Positions 16,852-25,436 of a DNA stretch of 64,000 nucleotides are shown in pieces. The stretch lies in contig NZ_JADWYM010000005.1 of the NCBI RefSeq assembly GCF_022414535.1, positions 62,001-126,000 of the forward strand. Direction: 5' to 3'. Both the position numbers and the translations under genes were made by a program. The notes beneath the pieces were generated by a model. It was not told where the DNA came from. It searched no databases and saw only the letters and a list, made by a program, of their open reading frames with translations. Positions within the stretch are counted from its first letter, which is position 1, and every line of letters begins with the position of its first letter. The stretch comes from Streptomyces sp. MUM 2J. Its GTDB lineage: Bacteria > Actinomycetota > Actinomycetes > Streptomycetales > Streptomycetaceae.

Positions 16852-17820
16852 ATGACGAAGGCAATCACCGTCTCCGGGCTGCACAAGGCGTTCGGCCGCA
16901 CCCTGGCGCTGGACGGCCTCGACCTGGAGATCGGCACCGGAGAGGTCCACGGCTTCCTCGGCCCCAACGGCGCCGGCAAGAGCACCACCCTGCGCGTCCT
17001 GCTCGGCCTGCTGCGCGCAGACGCCGGCACGGCACGGGTGCTCGGCCGCGACCCCTGGCGGGACGCGGTGGAGCTGCACCGGCACATCGCGTACGTCCCC
17101 GGCGACGTCACCCTGTGGCGCAACCTCTCCGGCGGCGAGGTCATCGACCTGTACGGGCGCCTGCGCCAGGGGGGCCGCACGGAGCACGGCGGGCGACGCG
17201 CGGGCGGGCTCGACCCCGGGCGGCGTACGGAGCTGATCGAGCGGTTCGAACTCGACCCCACCAAGAAGGGGCGGACCTACTCCAAGGGCAACCGGCAGAA
17301 GGTCGCCCTCGTCGCCGCGTTCGCCTCCGACGTCGACCTGCTGATCCTGGACGAGCCGACCGCCGGGCTGGACCCGCTGATGGAGGAGGTCTTCCAGCGC
17401 TGTGTGGCGGAGGAGCGGGAACGCGGCCGGACGATCCTGCTGTCGTCCCACATCCTGAGCGAGGTCGAGCAGCTCTGCGACCGGGTGAGCATCATCCGCA
17501 GGGGCCGCACCGTCGAGAGCGGGTCGCTGGCCGACCTGCGCCACCTGACCCGGACGAGCGTCACCGCCGAACTGGCCGGCCCGCCCGACGGGCTGGTGCG
17601 CCTGCCCGGCGTCCACGACCTCGACGTGCAGGGCCACCGCGTCCGCCTCCAGGTCGACACCGACAAACTGGACGCCGTGCTGCGCCGGCTGAGCGAGGCC
17701 GGGGTGCGGTCACTGACGTCGACGCCGCCGACGCTGGAGGAACTGTTCCTGCGTCACTACGCAGCGGACTCGGCGGACGCAGCGGACTCGGCGGACTCGG
17801 CCGGCGAAGGGGCGAGGTGA
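16852..17820 (+). CDS. ABC exporter ATP-binding protein
   Basis: 322 aa. Walker [10 protein letters not shown] and Walker [14 protein letters not shown] with a [15 protein letters not shown]-loop are present. The signature reads [15 protein letters not shown] rather than LSGGQ, a variant I know from actinobacterial DrrA-like exporters. The C-terminal domain (about residues 230-300) is typical of antibiotic exporters. The tail ends in a short tandem A-D-S-A-D-A repeat encoded by a GCGGACTCG repeat. The permease follows 4 nt after the stop. Confidence 0.94.
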   Translation: MTKAITVSGLHKAFGRTLALDGLDLEIGTGEVHGFLGPNGAGKSTTLRVLLGLLRADAGTARVLGRDPWRDAVELHRHIAYVPGDVTLWRNLSGGEVIDLYGRLRQGGRTEHGGRRAGGLDPGRRTELIERFELDPTKKGRTYSKGNRQKVALVAAFASDVDLLILDEPTAGLDPLMEEVFQRCVAEERERGRTILLSSHILSEVEQLCDRVSIIRRGRTVESGSLADLRHLTRTSVTAELAGPPDGLVRLPGVHDLDVQGHRVRLQVDTDKLDAVLRRLSEAGVRSLTSTPPTLEELFLRHYAADSADAADSADSAGEGAR

Positions 17821-17824
17821 CGTC

Positions 17825-19426
17825 GTGACGACCGTCTTCGCGGTGCGGACCGGCAGCACACGGCAGCTGGCGGGCACCGGCACCCTGCTGCGTTTCGCGC
17901 TGCGCCGCGACCGGGTGCTGCTCCCGGTGTGGATCGCGGTGAACACGCTCATGGTCCTGTCGATGCCGAACACCCTGGGGACCCTGTACCCCACCGAGGC
18001 CGACCGCGCCGGCCTGATGCGGCAGATGCAGGCCAACTCCTCCCTGCGGGCGATGGTCGGCCCGGTCTTCGGCGACTCCGTGGGCGCCCTGACGGCCTGG
18101 CGCATCGGGGTGTTCGCCGCCGTGCTCGCCGCCGTCATGAGCCTGCTCGTCGTCGTCCGGCACACCCGTGACGAGGAGGAGAGCGGCCGGCAGGAGCTGG
18201 TGGCGTCCGGGATGGTGGGCCGCCGCGCCTCCCTGACGGCAGCGCTGCTGGCGGCGGCCGTCGCCGACAGTGTCCTGGCCCTGCTGCTGACGGTGGGCCT
18301 GGCCGGGCAGGGCTTGGCGGGGGCGGTGGCCTTCGCGCTCGGCGTCGCGGGGTCGGGGCTGCTCTTCGCGGCGCTCGCGGCGATCGCCGCGCAGCTGACG
18401 GAGAGCGCACGGCTGGCGCGCGGCCTGACGGCCGCCGTGCTGGGCGCCGCGTTCGTGCTGCGTGCGGCGGGCGACGCGGCGACGGACGACGGTTCGTCGC
18501 TGCTGACCTGGCTGTCGCCGCTGGGCTGGGCGGAGAATCTGCGCGCCTACGCCGGGGAACGCTGGTGGGTCCTGCTGCTGTTCGCGGCGGCGGTGGCGGT
18601 GCAGGGGGCGGTGGCCTACGCCCTGGCGGGCCGGCGCGACGTGGGGATGAGCTTCCTGTCGACGCGGCCGGGACCGGCGGCGGGCCGGCTGGGCTCGGCG
18701 GGTGCCCTGGCGTGGCGGTTGCAGCGCGGCAGCGTGCTGGGCTGGTCGGCCGGCTTCCTGATCGCCGGGGTGGTCTACGGCGGACTGGCCGAGGGCGCGG
18801 CCGACCTGGTCGGTGACAACGCACAGGCCCGCGAGATCTTCGAGCGGATGGGCGGGCAGTCGGCCCTGACGGACGCCTTCCTCGCGGCGATGGCGGGAGT
18901 GATCGGTCTGGTCGCCACGCTGTACGTGGTGGGGTCGGTGCTGCGCCTGCACGGCGAGGAGACCTCGGGCCGGGCCGAGACGGTCCTGGCGGGGCCGCTG
19001 GGCAGGCTGCGCTGGGCCGCCGGCCACCTGGTGGTCGCCTTCGGCGGCGCGGCCTGGCTGATGCTCCTGGCGGGCCTCGGCCTGGCCGCCGGTCACGGCC
19101 GGGAGGCCGGACCCCTGGTGGGTGCCTGCCTGGTGCAGGTGCCGGCGGTGTGGGTGCTGGGCGGGGCGGCGGTGCTGCTGTACGGCCTGGTGCCGCGCGC
19201 CGCACCGGCCGCGTGGGGTGTCGCCGGCGCCGTCCTGCTGATCGGCTGGATCGGCCCGGCGCTGGACCTGCCGCAGGTGGTGCTGGACCTCTCCCCCTTC
19301 GCCCACCTGCCGAAGCTGCCGGGCGGGGCGATGCACTGGTCGCCGCCGCTGGTGCTGCTGGGCCTGGCCGCCGCCCTCACGGCCGCCGGACTGGCCGGCC
19401 TGCGCCGGCGGGACGTGACCACCTGA
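17825..19426 (+). CDS. ABC exporter permease (polyketide-antibiotic exporter type)
   Basis: 533 aa, about 12 membrane segments in two similar halves with a cytoplasmic stretch rich in polar residues between them (around GRRDVGMSFLSTRPGPAAGR). It matches the actinobacterial family annotated as exporters of polyketide antibiotics, partners of DrrA-like ATPases. It starts 4 nt after the ATPase stop, so both are made together. The substrate is unknown; control by the divergent MarR-type gene is inferred. Confidence 0.9.
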   Translation: MTTVFAVRTGSTRQLAGTGTLLRFALRRDRVLLPVWIAVNTLMVLSMPNTLGTLYPTEADRAGLMRQMQANSSLRAMVGPVFGDSVGALTAWRIGVFAAVLAAVMSLLVVVRHTRDEEESGRQELVASGMVGRRASLTAALLAAAVADSVLALLLTVGLAGQGLAGAVAFALGVAGSGLLFAALAAIAAQLTESARLARGLTAAVLGAAFVLRAAGDAATDDGSSLLTWLSPLGWAENLRAYAGERWWVLLLFAAAVAVQGAVAYALAGRRDVGMSFLSTRPGPAAGRLGSAGALAWRLQRGSVLGWSAGFLIAGVVYGGLAEGAADLVGDNAQAREIFERMGGQSALTDAFLAAMAGVIGLVATLYVVGSVLRLHGEETSGRAETVLAGPLGRLRWAAGHLVVAFGGAAWLMLLAGLGLAAGHGREAGPLVGACLVQVPAVWVLGGAAVLLYGLVPRAAPAAWGVAGAVLLIGWIGPALDLPQVVLDLSPFAHLPKLPGGAMHWSPPLVLLGLAAALTAAGLAGLRRRDVTT

Positions 19427-19468
19427 CTCCGCTGCCCGTCGAAGGGCCCCGGCGGCTGCGCCACCGCC

Positions 19469-20686
19469 TCAGATCTCGACGGGCAGGGCGGTGAGCCCCC
19501 GGATCACGAAGTTCGGCCTGCGGGCGGGCTCGGCGGCCGGGGCGAGGGCGGGGGCCCGGGTGAGCAGGGCCCCCATGGAGGCCGCCAGCTCGACGCGGGC
19601 GAGCGGGGCGCCGATGCAGTAGTGGATGCCGGCGCTGAAGGAGATGTGGGGGTTGTGGGAGCGGGTGAGGTCCAGGCGCTCGGGCGCCCGGAAGACCTCC
19701 GGGTCGTGGTTGGCGGATCCGAAGAGCATGGCGATCTCGGCGCCGCGCGGGACCGTCGTCCCGTCGATCTCGATGTCCTCCAGCACCCAGCGTTCGAAGA
19801 GCTGGAGCGGGGTGTCGTACCGCATCAGCTCCTCCACCGCGGTGGGGACCAGCGCGTGGTCGGCGCGCAGGGCGGCCAGCTGCTCCGGATGCCGGAAGAG
19901 GGCCCACCAGCCGTTGACCGTGGCGTTGACGGTGGCCTCGTGGCCGGCGTTGAGAAGCAGGACGGCGGTGGAGACCATCTCCTGCTCGGTGAGCCGGTCG
20001 CCCTCGTCGTGCGCGGCGATCAGCCCGGAGATCAGGTCGTCGCCGGGCTCCCGGCGTCGGGCGGCGATCAGTTCGCGCAGGTAGCCGGAGAACTCCACCG
20101 AGGCCCGTACGGCCCGGCGGGCCACCTCCTCCGGCGGATTCAGCTCGTACATCCCGCAGATGTCCGCCGACCAGGGGCGCAGCTGGTGCCGGTCGCCCTC
20201 GGGGATGCCGAGCATCTCGGCGATCACGGCGACGGGCAGCGGCTCGGCGACGTCCGCGAGCAGGTCCCCGCCGCCGCGCCGCACCAGGCGGTCGACCAGG
20301 TCGCCGGCCAGCCGCTCGACGTACGGCACCAGCCGCTCGACGGTGCGCGGGGTGAACGCCTTCGACACCAGGCGCCGGATCCGGGTGTGGTCGGGGGGCT
20401 CCAGGTCGAGCATGCCGTGGTCGTTGAGGGTGTGGAACGGCTCGTGCTCGGCGGGCGGCGGTGTCCTCCCGAAGTCCTCGTGCGCGAACCGGTGCAGGTA
20501 CGTGCGCCCCAGCCGCCGGTCCCGCAGCAGCGCGGACACGTCCGCGTGGTGCGGGACCAGCCACTGGTCGGTCGGCTCGTAGTACAGGACCCGCCCGAGC
20601 CCGCGCAGCTCGGCGTAGGCGGGGTAGGGGTCGGCGAGGAACGCCGGGGCCCAGGGGTCGAAGGCGAGGCGGGCGGGGGCTGACAT
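19469..20686 (-). CDS. Cytochrome P450 (CYP107-like)
   Basis: 405 aa soluble bacterial P450. The I-helix reads LLLNAGHEATVN (acid and Thr kept), the ExxR helix is VEELMRYD, and the heme-ligand loop is FSAGIHYCIGAPLAR. Resemblance is to CYP107 monooxygenases. By position it corresponds to the gene I recall as CYP107P1 in S. coelicolor. No ferredoxin or biosynthetic gene is beside it, so substrate and redox partner are unknown. Confidence 0.93.
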   Translation of the reverse strand: MSAPARLAFDPWAPAFLADPYPAYAELRGLGRVLYYEPTDQWLVPHHADVSALLRDRRLGRTYLHRFAHEDFGRTPPPAEHEPFHTLNDHGMLDLEPPDHTRIRRLVSKAFTPRTVERLVPYVERLAGDLVDRLVRRGGGDLLADVAEPLPVAVIAEMLGIPEGDRHQLRPWSADICGMYELNPPEEVARRAVRASVEFSGYLRELIAARRREPGDDLISGLIAAHDEGDRLTEQEMVSTAVLLLNAGHEATVNATVNGWWALFRHPEQLAALRADHALVPTAVEELMRYDTPLQLFERWVLEDIEIDGTTVPRGAEIAMLFGSANHDPEVFRAPERLDLTRSHNPHISFSAGIHYCIGAPLARVELAASMGALLTRAPALAPAAEPARRPNFVIRGLTALPVEI

Positions 20687-20695
20687 GCCGGGACG

Positions 20696-20889
20696 CTAGC
20701 GCGTGCGGGCTCGCCTGACCAGGGTGCGGCCGGCCACGGCGCCCCGTCGGCCCGGCGTCACCGGCCTCGCCTCGTACGCGAACACCGCCGCCCGGGTGCG
20801 GTCCCGCAGGCCGAGTCCGACGAGGACGCGCCCGGCGTGGGCCCTGATCGTCGACTCGGCCACCGGGGACCGTTCCGGGCCCGGTCTCA
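20696..20889 (-). pseudogene. C-terminal remnant of a NarL/LuxR response regulator
   Basis: The minus strand reads E-S-T-I-R-A-H-A-G-R-V-L-V-G-L-G-L-R-D-R-T-R-A-A-V, then FAYEARPVTPGR to a TAG at 20696. This is the recognition helix and tail of LuxR-type response regulators (consensus EATVKTHVGRVLAKLGLRDR). No receiver domain or start is attached: upstream is the stop of the hydrolase in another frame. It is a decayed gene end, 56-60 codons. Confidence 0.7.
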
Positions 20890-21756
20890 CCAGGCCAGCT
20901 GCGCGATCTCCTCGGCCACCACCGCGCACGCGTCGGCCGCGGGGTCGATCAGCGGGAAGTGGCCGACGTCCTCCAGCAGCGTCAGCCCGACGACCTCGCC
21001 CGCCTTCGCCGCCGCGTCCGCGTAGGCCTCGGCGACCGCCTGCGGCACGTCGATGTCGGCGCGGCCCTGCACCAGGGTGGTGGCGATGCCGGTGGGCAGG
21101 AGCAGAACAGGGTCGGCGTACGGCCGGCGATCGACGAACCCCTCCTCCCCGCCGAGCAGTTGGAGCGAGGCGTTCCCGCACACGCCGAGCTTCTCGGCGA
21201 CCGCGAGGTCGGCGATCGGGGCGAGTGCGACCACGCCGCGCAGCGGGACGGGGCTCTCGGTGCGCCAGGGGGCGTCGGCGGGCAGGACGTGCCGGGCCGC
21301 CGCCCAGAGCGCCAGGTGCCCGCCCGCCGAGTGGCCGGTGAGCACGGTGCGGCGCGGGTCGGCCTGCGGCAGCGCCTCGCGGGCGAGGCCGGGCAGCGCG
21401 TCCAGCGCGGCGGCGACGTCGTCGAAGGTCTCCGGCCACCGGCCGGCCAGGGCGGCGTCCTGCTCGGCGCCGCGTCGGTACTCCACACTGGCCACCGCGA
21501 ACCCGCGCCGGGCCAGGAACCCGGCGAACGGGCTGATGTGCCGCCGGCCGTGGGGGGACCGCCATGCGCCCCCGTGCAGGACGGCGACCAGGGGGGCGAG
21601 TCCGCCCGGGCCGCGCCGGCCGCGCGGGGCGTAGAAGTCGATCACCTGGTCGGGGTGGTCGCCGTAGGGGGCGCTGGCGTCGGGATCGACGGGCGGGTGC
21701 GAGAGGGCCGACTCCTCCTCGGCGGCGGCCCGGGTTGCGGCGACGTCGTCCGGCAT
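20887..21756 (-). CDS. Alpha/beta hydrolase, candidate kynurenine formamidase
   Basis: 289 aa. The oxyanion motif HGGAWRSPHGRR, nucleophile elbow GHSAGGHLALWAAA and C-terminal His in EDVGHFPLIDP mark a serine hydrolase of the BD-FAE/arylformamidase type (HGGxW). Kynureninase and tryptophan 2,3-dioxygenase lie 0.9-3 kb upstream on the same strand. Hydrolysis of N-formylkynurenine to kynurenine would complete tryptophan-to-anthranilate conversion, a route described in S. coelicolor. The substrate is inferred from motif and context. Confidence 0.8.
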   Translation of the reverse strand: MPDDVAATRAAAEEESALSHPPVDPDASAPYGDHPDQVIDFYAPRGRRGPGGLAPLVAVLHGGAWRSPHGRRHISPFAGFLARRGFAVASVEYRRGAEQDAALAGRWPETFDDVAAALDALPGLAREALPQADPRRTVLTGHSAGGHLALWAAARHVLPADAPWRTESPVPLRGVVALAPIADLAVAEKLGVCGNASLQLLGGEEGFVDRRPYADPVLLLPTGIATTLVQGRADIDVPQAVAEAYADAAAKAGEVVGLTLLEDVGHFPLIDPAADACAVVAEEIAQLAW

Positions 21757-21890
21757 GCTCCAACCTCTCAGCGACGAAACGGACTTGGTGAACCGGGTGG
21801 TGGCGGACCAGGAGTGGAATAGGCCGTTGGCCGGGACGTTATCAGGCCGATGACGTGCACCGACACCGTGGATGTGACGCAGGGTGAGGG

Positions 21891-21915
21891 GTAAACGGTT
21901 CTGCAGTTTCGTTAC
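21891..21915. promoter_or_regulatory. Possible TetR operator
   Basis: GTAAACG-N12-CGTTAC is an imperfect dyad located 39 nt before the TetR start, in the region shared with the divergent hydrolase. It is AT-rich for this genome and could be the regulator's own site. Confidence 0.35.
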
Positions 21916-21953
21916 GCTGCCCGGGTAGCGTCCGCGTGCCCGAGGAGACCGTC

Positions 21954-22571
21954 ATGTCCGCCCGACCCGGCACCGTACGTCCCGGAGGGCGTACCGCGCG
22001 TGTCCGTACCGCCGTGCTGCGGGCGGCCGGCGACATCCTGGCCGAACAGGGCCTCGCGCACCTCGACCTCGCGGACGTCGCCCGGCGGGCCGAGGTCGGC
22101 AAGACCACCGTGTACCGGCGGTGGGGGTCGGTGACCGGGCTGGTCGCCGACCTGCTCGCGGAGCTGGCGCACGACGTGGCACCCCGCCGGGAGACCGGGT
22201 CCCTGGCCGGGGACCTGCGGGCCTACGCCCTGCTCGTACAGCGGGAGGCGGCCGACGCGCGGCAGGGGGCGCTGCTGCGGGCGGTGGTCGCCGCGGCCAC
22301 GTGCGACGCGCGGACGGCGGCGGCGTTGCGGCGGTTCTTCGAGGTCCGGGTGGCGCAGTGGGTGCCGTGCGTGGACCGGGGCGTCCTCCGCGGGGAGTTG
22401 CCCCCCGGCACGGACGCGGCGGCCGTGGTGCGGGCGGTGTCCGCACCGCTCCACCAGGAGCTGCTGACCGCCGGCGCGGCCCCCGGCCCCCTCGCGGCGG
22501 AGCGCGCGGCACGGGCCGCGTACGCGGCGGCGGTGGCGGGGGCGTACACCGCCGCCCCCACCGGCCGGTGA
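21954..22571 (+). CDS. TetR family transcription regulator
   Basis: 205 aa from the ATG at 21954 (CGAGGAG 6 nt upstream); a GTG at 21936 is a weaker start. The N-terminal HTH reads VRTAVLRAAGDILAEQGLAH, then LADVARRAEVGKTTVYRRWG. The variable C-terminal domain (about residues 70-195) would bind a ligand. It sits divergently between the formamidase-like hydrolase and kynU, so control of tryptophan catabolism is a natural guess but not shown. Confidence 0.92.
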   Translation: MSARPGTVRPGGRTARVRTAVLRAAGDILAEQGLAHLDLADVARRAEVGKTTVYRRWGSVTGLVADLLAELAHDVAPRRETGSLAGDLRAYALLVQREAADARQGALLRAVVAAATCDARTAAALRRFFEVRVAQWVPCVDRGVLRGELPPGTDAAAVVRAVSAPLHQELLTAGAAPGPLAAERAARAAYAAAVAGAYTAAPTGR

Positions 22572-22634
22572 GCATCCGCCGGCCACCACCGCGCACGCGG
22601 CGAGCGCGCGTGCCGCGGGCACCGCACCGGACCC

Positions 22635-23822
22635 CTAGGAGGTCAGGACCCCGGCCAGCACCCGGGCCGCCCGTTCCACGTCCGCGAACCCGACGTACAG
22701 GGGCGTGAAGCCGAAGCGCAGGACGTCGGGTGCGCGGAAGTCGCCGACCACGCCCTCCTCGATCAGCCGCTTCATCACGTCCCCGGCGTCGTCGCACCGC
22801 AGGGCCACCTGGCTGCCGCGCTCCGCGTGGGGAACCGGGGTCAGGGACTCGACACGGCCCGGCGGCACGTACCGCTCCACGCACTCCAGGAAGAAGTCCG
22901 TCAGGGACAGGGACTTGGCCCGCACCGCCTCGATCGGCACCCCGTCCCAGACCTCCAGGGCGGCCTCCAGGGCGAGCATGGACAGGATGTCCGGCGTGCC
23001 GACGCGGCCCCGCCGGGCACCGGCCGCCGGTGCGTAGGCCTGCCGCATGCCGAACGGCTCGGCGTGCGAGTTCCAGCCCGGCAGAGGGGAGTCGAAGCGG
23101 GGCTGGAGGTCCCGCCGGACGTACAGGTACGCCGGGGAACCCGGGCCGCCGTTGAGGTACTTGTAGGTGCAGCCGACGGCCAGGTCGACGCCGTGCTCGT
23201 CGAGCCCGACCGGCAGCGCGCCCGCGCTGTGGCACAGGTCCCAGACGGCGAGGGCGCCGGCCTCGTGGACGGCGGCCGTCAGCGACGGCAGGTCGTGCAG
23301 CCGGCCGGTGCGGTAGTCGACGTGGTTCAGGAGCACCGCGGCCGTGCGCTCCCCCAGCGCCCGGGGCACCTGCGCCGGCGGCACCGGACGCAGCGTGCAG
23401 CCCGTCATCCGGGCCGCGGACTCGGCGATGTAGCCGTCGGTGGGGAAGGTCGTCGCGTCCACGACGATCTCGTCCCGGCCGCCACCCGCCGTCCTGACCG
23501 CGGCGACCAGCGCCTTGAAGACGTTGACGCTGGTGGAGTCGCCGACCACGATCTGCCCGGCCGCGGCCCCCACCAGCGGTGCGATCCGGTCACCGATCCG
23601 CTCGGGGGCCGCCCACCAGCCGCTCTCCTCCCAGGAGCGGATGCGCAGCTCACCCCACTGGCGGCGGACGACGTCCTCGACCCGCCCCGGCACGTTCGAC
23701 GGCAGCGCGCCGAGCGAGTTGCCGTCGAGGTACACGACGTCGTCGAGGACGAACCGTCCGCGCACCGGCGCCAACTCGTCCGCGGAGTCCAGCTCCCGCG
23801 CCCGCTCGACCGGCTCAGACAT
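22635..23822 (-). CDS. kynU: Kynureninase
   Basis: 395 aa from the ATG at 23822 (M-S-E-P-V-E-R-A-R), which overlaps the TDO stop by 8 nt; the frame is open further upstream but antisense-like. It cleaves kynurenine to anthranilate and alanine. Motifs: YLDGNSLGALP at the N-terminus, GDSTSVNVFKALVAA, WDLCHSAGALPVGL and the PLP lysine in GCTYKYLNGGPGSPAYLYV. Translational coupling with TDO supports one operon. Confidence 0.96.
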   Translation of the reverse strand: MSEPVERARELDSADELAPVRGRFVLDDVVYLDGNSLGALPSNVPGRVEDVVRRQWGELRIRSWEESGWWAAPERIGDRIAPLVGAAAGQIVVGDSTSVNVFKALVAAVRTAGGGRDEIVVDATTFPTDGYIAESAARMTGCTLRPVPPAQVPRALGERTAAVLLNHVDYRTGRLHDLPSLTAAVHEAGALAVWDLCHSAGALPVGLDEHGVDLAVGCTYKYLNGGPGSPAYLYVRRDLQPRFDSPLPGWNSHAEPFGMRQAYAPAAGARRGRVGTPDILSMLALEAALEVWDGVPIEAVRAKSLSLTDFFLECVERYVPPGRVESLTPVPHAERGSQVALRCDDAGDVMKRLIEEGVVGDFRAPDVLRFGFTPLYVGFADVERAARVLAGVLTS

Positions 23823-24663
23823 GGGACCTCGCCGTCCACAGCTCGGGGAACACGTTCTTCCGTGCCCGCTTCTCCAGCCACGCCACACCGGCGGAGCCGC
23901 CCGTGCCGGGCTTCGCGCCCATCGCGCGCCGGGTGGCGACGAGGTGGTCGTTGCGCCATCGCCACACCAGCTCGGCGACATCGGTCAGCGCCTCGCCCAG
24001 GCGGGCCAGCTCGTCGGCGGGATCACCGGCGTAGACGGCCGCCCAGGCCGCCTCGATCTCCTCGGAGGGCTCGTGGCGCAGGGCCGCGTCCCGCTGGAGG
24101 ACGGAGTCCGGGATCGCGTGGCCGCGCCGCGCGAGCAGCCGTACGACCTCGTCGTACAGGCTCGGCTCGTGCAGCGCCTTCTCCAGCTCGGCGTGGACGC
24201 GCGGGGCGCCCCGGTGCGGGACCAGCATCGACGCGGACTTCTCGCCGAGCAGGAACTCCATGCGACGGTACATCGCCGACTGGAAGCCGGAGCCCTCACC
24301 GAGGGCGCTGCGGTAGGAGTTGAACTGGGCCGGCGTGAGCTGGCCGAGCGGCGTCCAGGAGGCGTTCAGCGCCTCCAGTTCCCTGACGGACCGCTTCAGC
24401 GCCGACAGCGCCGTGGGGACGTCGTCCCCGCGCAGGGCCCGTGCCGCGGTCTCCCACTCGTGGACGATGACGGTGAACCACAGCTCCATCACCTGGGTCG
24501 TGACCAGGAAGACCATCTCTCCGGGATCCTCGGAGAGGGTGTGCTGGAGGTGGGTGAGGACGTCGGCCTTGACGTAGTCCTCGTACGGCGTCGTGCCGTG
24601 GAAGTCGAGATGCGGGGTCTCGGGCTCCTGAGCCACGTGGGACTGATGAGCCTGGTGGGACAT
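23815..24663 (-). CDS. kynA: Tryptophan 2,3-dioxygenase
   Basis: 282 aa. Heme enzyme opening the indole ring of L-Trp to N-formylkynurenine. Conserved elements: YEDYVKADVLTHLQHTLSE, FLVTTQVMELWFTVIVHEW, FNSYRSALGEGSGFQSAMYR and WRWRNDHLVATRRAMG with the proximal His, then KPGTGGSAGVAWL. The His-rich N-terminus (MSHQAHQSH) is extra. First gene of the kyn pair; anthranilate could feed catabolism or secondary metabolism. Confidence 0.96.
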   Translation of the reverse strand: MSHQAHQSHVAQEPETPHLDFHGTTPYEDYVKADVLTHLQHTLSEDPGEMVFLVTTQVMELWFTVIVHEWETAARALRGDDVPTALSALKRSVRELEALNASWTPLGQLTPAQFNSYRSALGEGSGFQSAMYRRMEFLLGEKSASMLVPHRGAPRVHAELEKALHEPSLYDEVVRLLARRGHAIPDSVLQRDAALRHEPSEEIEAAWAAVYAGDPADELARLGEALTDVAELVWRWRNDHLVATRRAMGAKPGTGGSAGVAWLEKRARKNVFPELWTARSHV

Positions 24664-24766
24664 CGCTGTCTCCTGCTGTACTCCGGGTAGCGGTCCGCCC
24701 CTGCCGTTACCGGCACGGGGGCCCCGGTCCCCACCCGCATCCTGCGCATCCGCCCGGGAAACCGCA

Positions 24767-24792
24767 AGGCCCGCCCGATCACGGACGGGCCT
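24767..24792 (-). terminator. Hairpin after the DUF3151 gene
   Basis: AGGCCCG-C-CCG / ATCA / CGG-A-CGGGCCT, 10 pairs with one mismatch, 19 nt beyond the DUF3151 stop. Confidence 0.6.
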
Positions 24793-24810
24793 CGTGTCAC
24801 CGGGGGCGGT

Positions 24811-25224
24811 TCAGCGGAGCGTCTGCGCCGCCGTCTCCGAGGAGTCCTTCAGGAACTGGGTGCAGCGCTCGTACTCCTCCTGCTCGCCGATGGCCTGCGC
24901 GGCCCGGGCGAGGCCGTGCAGGGCGCGCAGGAAGCCGCGATTCGGCTCGTGCTCCCAGGGGATCGGGCCGTGGCCCTTCCAGCCGCTGCGGCGCAGGGCG
25001 TCCAGGCCGCGGTGGTAGCCCGTCCGGGCATAGGCGTACGACTCCACGACCGAGCCCCGCTCGAACGCCTCGTCGGCCAGCCTGGCCCAGGCCAGCGAGG
25101 ACGTCGGGTACTTCGCGGCGACGTCCACCGGCGCCGTGCCGCCGGCCAGCAGCTCCCGCGGCTCGGGGTCGTCGGGCAGGTGGGTCGGGGGCGGGCCCCC
25201 GAGGAGGTTCTCGTGCATCGTCAT
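24811..25224 (-). CDS. DUF3151 domain protein
   Basis: 137 aa from ATG 25224, or 135 from ATG 25218. Actinobacterial DUF3151: LPDDPEPRELLAGG near the start, PTSSLAWARLADEAFE, then SYAYARTGYHRGLDALRRSGW and GFLRALHGLARAAQAIGE. These paired helices resemble TPR-like repeats. It is soluble and of unknown function. The frame is open upstream to 26751 antisense-like, but the family begins here. Confidence 0.85.
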   Translation of the reverse strand: MTMHENLLGGPPPTHLPDDPEPRELLAGGTAPVDVAAKYPTSSLAWARLADEAFERGSVVESYAYARTGYHRGLDALRRSGWKGHGPIPWEHEPNRGFLRALHGLARAAQAIGEQEEYERCTQFLKDSSETAAQTLR

Positions 25225-25436
25225 ACGGTCCAGTCTGCTGCATCGTCCCTGATCGGTGACAGCCGCCCGGGCCCCGCGCGGAACCGTCCCTTCCACGAGA
25301 GGGCCGGTTACCGGGCGCCACCGGCCACGCTCACGGCCACGGGGGCCCGCGCGCCCACCACGAGGACGGCAGCCGTCGCCGGCTCCTGCTCGCCGGGGCC
25401 CTCTCCGCCACCGCTCCGACGGCGGCCGACGCGGCC

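Noticed and set aside
17277-17330. Missing LSGGQ in the ABC ATPase taken as inactivation
   Set aside because: YSKGNRQKV is a known working variant in actinobacterial exporters.
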